Below, piece by piece: positions 61,381-64,000 of a DNA stretch of 64,000 nt. The notes under the pieces are model-generated. The model made no database searches, was not told the origin of the DNA, and saw only the letters and a program-made list of their open reading frames with translations. Position 1 is the first letter of the stretch. Each line of letters starts with the position of its first letter. The stretch covers positions 9,176,001-9,240,000 of the forward strand of contig NZ_CP108394.1 of NCBI RefSeq assembly GCF_041435215.1. The letters are read 5' to 3'. Made by a program: the position numbers and the translations under genes. Source of the DNA: Streptomyces sp. NBC_01314. Its GTDB lineage: Bacteria > Actinomycetota > Actinomycetes > Streptomycetales > Streptomycetaceae.

Positions 61381-62763
61381 ATGACGAGCCTTTCCGAGCC
61401 GTCCCGCAGGACCGTCCTGACCGCAGCCGTCGCCACCGCCGCCGCTGCGGCCGGAGGACCGGCGGGTCAGGCGGTCGCCGACACCACGAGCGGCCGGGGC
61501 GCAGCCCCCGCCCACCTCGCGCAGGTACCGGAACGCCTCGCGGATTACCACGCCTGGACCACGTACACCGACTGGCGTGCCGGCAGCGCCGAGGGCACCC
61601 GGGCGAAGGCGGGGGAGCGGCCGGGACTGGTGATCGACGCGCCGCTCGGCACCACCGACTACACCGACCCGCACACCGGGCGGACGGCCGCCTGGGAGTA
61701 CGCGACCTGGACCTCCCCGGTGCACCCGCTCACCGTGCCCGCCACCGAGGTCGTCGCCTCCTGGAACGCGCACACTCCGGCCGGTACCTGGGTCCAGATC
61801 GAGCTCAGGGGCACGTACTCCGACGGCACGGACACTCCCTGGTACGTGCTGGGCCGGTGGGCGGCCGGCGACCAGGACATCAGACGGACCTCCGTCGACG
61901 GCCAGAAGGACGGCAGGAGCAGTGTCTGGACCGACACCTTCGCGATCGACGACCCGGCCACGGGACTGCGTCTCGCCTCGTACCGGCTGCGCCTGACCCT
62001 GTACCGCACGCCCGGCACCCGGCTCACCCCCACGGTGTGGCGGCTCGGCGCGATGGGCTCCGACGTGCCCGACCGCTTCACCGTCCCGGCCTCCGCTCCC
62101 GGGCTCGCGCGGGAGCTGAACGTCCCGCGCTACTCCCAGGAGACCCACAAGGGTCAGTACCCCGAGTACGACAACGGGGGCGAGGCCTGGTGCAGCCCCA
62201 CCTCCTCGCAGATGATCATAGAGTTCTGGGGCCGGAAGCCCAGCGCCGCGGACCTGGCGTGGGTCGACCCGGCGTACGCGGACCCGCAGGTGTGCCACGC
62301 GGCGCGGTTCACCTTCGACTACCAGTACGAGGGCTGCGGCAACTGGCCCTTCAACGCCGCGTACGCGGCCACCTACGAGGACCTGCAGGGCGTGGTGACC
62401 CGGCTGGGCTCGCTCACCGAGCTGGAGACGCTGATCGCGGCGGGTATTCCGGCGATCACCTCCCAGTCGTTCCTCGCGGCGGAACTGACGGGCGCGGGCT
62501 ACGGCACGGCCGGGCATCTCATGACGGTGATCGGCTTCACCGCCGACGGCGACGTCGTCGCCAACGACCCGAACTCGCCCACCAACGAGGCGGTGCGCCG
62601 GATCTACCGGCGGCGCGAGTGGGAGAACATCTGGCTGCGTACCAAGCGGTACAGCGCCGCCGGCAAGGTCGTCTCCGGCACCGGAGGCATCTGCTACCTG
62701 TACTTCCCCGCGCGGCCCACAACCCGCCAGCGCGCGGCGCTCACGGCGGTGGGCGTCTGCTGA
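61381..62763 (+). CDS. Tat-exported C39-type cysteine peptidase family protein
   Basis: The 460-residue protein has a twin-arginine signal ([20 protein letters not shown]). A beta-rich N-terminal domain (about 50-235) precedes a papain-like C39 domain with Cys in GGEAWCSPTSSQM, His in GHLMTVIGF and the third residue in VVANDPNSP. It is not an ABC-transporter-linked bacteriocin peptidase, because no membrane or ATPase part is present. The substrate is unknown and may be a cell-wall or extracellular protein. The ATG was chosen because it places the RR motif near residue 10. Confidence 0.9.
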   Translation: MTSLSEPSRRTVLTAAVATAAAAAGGPAGQAVADTTSGRGAAPAHLAQVPERLADYHAWTTYTDWRAGSAEGTRAKAGERPGLVIDAPLGTTDYTDPHTGRTAAWEYATWTSPVHPLTVPATEVVASWNAHTPAGTWVQIELRGTYSDGTDTPWYVLGRWAAGDQDIRRTSVDGQKDGRSSVWTDTFAIDDPATGLRLASYRLRLTLYRTPGTRLTPTVWRLGAMGSDVPDRFTVPASAPGLARELNVPRYSQETHKGQYPEYDNGGEAWCSPTSSQMIIEFWGRKPSAADLAWVDPAYADPQVCHAARFTFDYQYEGCGNWPFNAAYAATYEDLQGVVTRLGSLTELETLIAAGIPAITSQSFLAAELTGAGYGTAGHLMTVIGFTADGDVVANDPNSPTNEAVRRIYRRREWENIWLRTKRYSAAGKVVSGTGGICYLYFPARPTTRQRAALTAVGVC

Positions 62764-62777
62764 GGCGGTGCGCCGAG

Positions 62778-62813
62778 TCGGAGGGGCCCCCGGGAGACCG
62801 GGGGCCCCTCCGA
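62778..62813 (+). terminator. terminator after the C39 peptidase
   Basis: A perfect 16-bp stem (TCGGAGGGGCCCCCGG and complement) is closed by a GAGA tetraloop, 14 bases after the stop. Confidence 0.9.
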
Positions 62814-62912
62814 CGTGTGACCAAGGTCTCGGCCGCGAACCGCCCACGCGGTGGCAAGGTGGACGGAACGGTGGGGGAGCCCACCGCACGCCGATCACAC
62901 CAGCGAGCTGCC

Positions 62913-63059
62913 ATGACCGCGACCTCCGCCACCGCCAACCGTGTCCAGAGCCGTACGGGCGGCCCCAAGGACGACGGCCCGAAGATCGTCGAGCACATCA
63001 TGGGCTGGACCCTGGTGGTGGTCGTCGCGATGCTGGTGACGCAGTTGGGTCTGCTGTGA
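62913..63059 (+). CDS. 48-residue single-pass membrane protein
   Basis: A polar N-terminus (MTATSATANRVQSRTGGPKD) is followed by one hydrophobic helix at the C-terminus (IMGWTLVVVVAMLVTQLGLL). It has its own ATG, with GAGCTGCC as a weak ribosome-binding site, and lies between a terminator and a TetR gene. The clean membrane segment ending exactly at the stop supports a real small protein. The function is unknown. Confidence 0.6.
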   Translation: MTATSATANRVQSRTGGPKDDGPKIVEHIMGWTLVVVVAMLVTQLGLL

Positions 63060-63162
63060 CCTGATCCGCCGCTCGATTCTGTCGATCAGAGTCGAACAAG
63101 CAGGTGGTAAGGGTCTGCCATACTGCGGTTGTTCCGCTGGCAGTTGGAGACCAGGACCGAAA

Positions 63163-63822
63163 TTGAATAGTAGTCAACAGCGTGGTGTCGAACCGCCGCG
63201 GGCCCGCGGGACCGACCGTTCGCTGGCGCGCCGCGCCGAACTCATCTCCATCGGGCGCAAGTTGTTCGCCGACACGTCGTACGACACGCTGTCGATGGAC
63301 GACATCGCGCGGCAGGCGCACGTGGCCAAGGGACTGATCTACTACTACTTCAAGTCCAAGCGCGGCTACTACCTCGCGATCGTCGAGGACTCGGTCGCCG
63401 ATCTGATCACCTTCGCGGCGAGCGGCCTCCAACTGCCGCCCGTGGAGCGGGTGCACCGGACCATGGAAAGCTATCTGCGCTACGCGGAGGACAACCAGGC
63501 CGCGTATCGCACGATCGTCACCGGCGGCGTCGGCTTCGACGCCCAGGTGCACGCCATCCGGGACGGCGTCCGCGAGGCCATCGTCGCCACCATCGCCGAG
63601 GGCGCGTACGGCAGGAGCGACATCGAACCGGTGGCCCGCATGGGCCTGTTCGGCTGGGTGTGCGCGGTCGAGGGCGCCACCCTCGACTGGATCGGCCGCC
63701 CGGAGCTGCCCCGCGACACCATGCGCGATCTGTTCGTCAAGATGCTGGGCGGCTCGCTGCGGGCCATCGAGGAGCTGGCCCCGGCCTACCTCGCACCGGA
63801 ACCCGCCCGCCGCGACACCTGA
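63163..63822 (+). CDS. TetR/AcrR family transcriptional regulator
   Basis: The 219-residue regulator has an N-terminal HTH (ISIGRKLFADTSYDTLSMDD, then IARQAHVAKGLIYYYFKSKR) and a helical ligand domain. The TTG start is the only plausible one upstream of the HTH, with GGACC as a weak ribosome-binding site. The target is unknown. The preceding small membrane gene, 103 bp away, is one candidate. Confidence 0.9.
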   Translation: MNSSQQRGVEPPRARGTDRSLARRAELISIGRKLFADTSYDTLSMDDIARQAHVAKGLIYYYFKSKRGYYLAIVEDSVADLITFAASGLQLPPVERVHRTMESYLRYAEDNQAAYRTIVTGGVGFDAQVHAIRDGVREAIVATIAEGAYGRSDIEPVARMGLFGWVCAVEGATLDWIGRPELPRDTMRDLFVKMLGGSLRAIEELAPAYLAPEPARRDT

Positions 63823-63909
63823 GCGGCGCCGGAGCCGGCGACACCCGGCGAACGCACTCGGGGTGGGGGTCCGGTGAGCGACTCCCACCCCAAGCCCCCG
63901 TAGCGGCGG

Positions 63910-64000
63910 CTACTTGATCGCCTTGATCAGCTCACCGTTCGCCGTGTCCCCGCTGAGCTCCCAGAAGAACGTGCCGCCCAGACCCTGTGCGTTCTTGTAG
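63910..64000 (-). CDS. C-terminus of a GH18 chitinase, cut by the window edge
   Basis: The 29 visible residues include AQGLGGTFFWELSGDT and end GELIKAIK before a TAG stop. The GGTFFWELSGD segment is the C-terminal strand of the GH18 catalytic barrel, with its conserved Trp. The remainder, including the DxxDxDxE active site, lies to the right of the window. Confidence 0.85.
   Translation of the reverse strand, partial: YKNAQGLGGTFFWELSGDTANGELIKAIK

Overview
The window is high-GC chromosomal DNA with GTG/TTG starts, stop-start overlaps and Streptomyces-type core genes: bldD, the 107-residue sIHF nucleoid protein, a helicase-less PriA, a GuaB1-type IMPDH paralogue and long-form HisG. Together these point to a Streptomyces species, in the core part of the chromosome. 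I see no insertion sequence, phage, CRISPR array, rRNA or tRNA gene.

Layout. Positions 1-4.5 kb hold the tail of the shikimate block (aroB), a P-loop protein with a Pro/His/Gly-rich head, an M24 peptidase-like gene, efp and nusB. bldD faces them across a bidirectional terminator. From 5.4 to 15.4 kb lies the pyrimidine operon pyrR-pyrB-pyrC-(small membrane protein)-carA-carB-pyrD-pyrF. Its leader carries what looks like a PyrR-binding RNA loop overlapping the pyrR ribosome-binding site, and the bldD/pyrR intergenic region carries two abutting BldD boxes. From 15.6 to 28.7 kb come sIHF, gmk, rpoZ, coaBC, metK, priA, fmt, rsmB, an MMPL transporter on the opposite strand, and rpe. Then follow a SorC regulator, guaB1 and an Lrp/AsnC regulator.

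From 32.5 to 39 kb is a regulated uptake unit. A GntR/HutC repressor diverges from a complete binding-protein ABC importer, followed by an unusual protein that fuses a HAD phosphatase to an endonuclease/exonuclease/phosphatase domain. A clean operator-like palindrome lies between the repressor and the transporter. From 39 to 46.6 kb are an MFS transporter, a probable lysine-degrading pair (5-aminovaleramidase DavA and lysine 2-monooxygenase DavB), a DUF5995 protein, a secreted GH6 glucanase, and an MFS exporter divergent from a ROK regulator. That ROK protein carries a 14-residue tandem repeat.

At 48.8-50 kb an NmrA-like oxidoreductase gene lies beside the frameshifted C-terminal stub of what looks like an ECF41-type sigma factor. 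An ECF41-like promoter survives upstream of the oxidoreductase. From 50.3 to 53.6 kb an FMN riboswitch precedes ribE-ribM-ribAB-ribH. Then come hisE-hisG, a small membrane protein, two CNNM/CBS proteins, an EccA-like AAA ATPase, a small P-loop kinase, a Tat-exported C39-type peptidase, a 48-residue membrane protein and a TetR regulator. The window ends in the C-terminal codons of a GH18 chitinase.

All identifications come from reading protein motifs and gene order. No database search was run.
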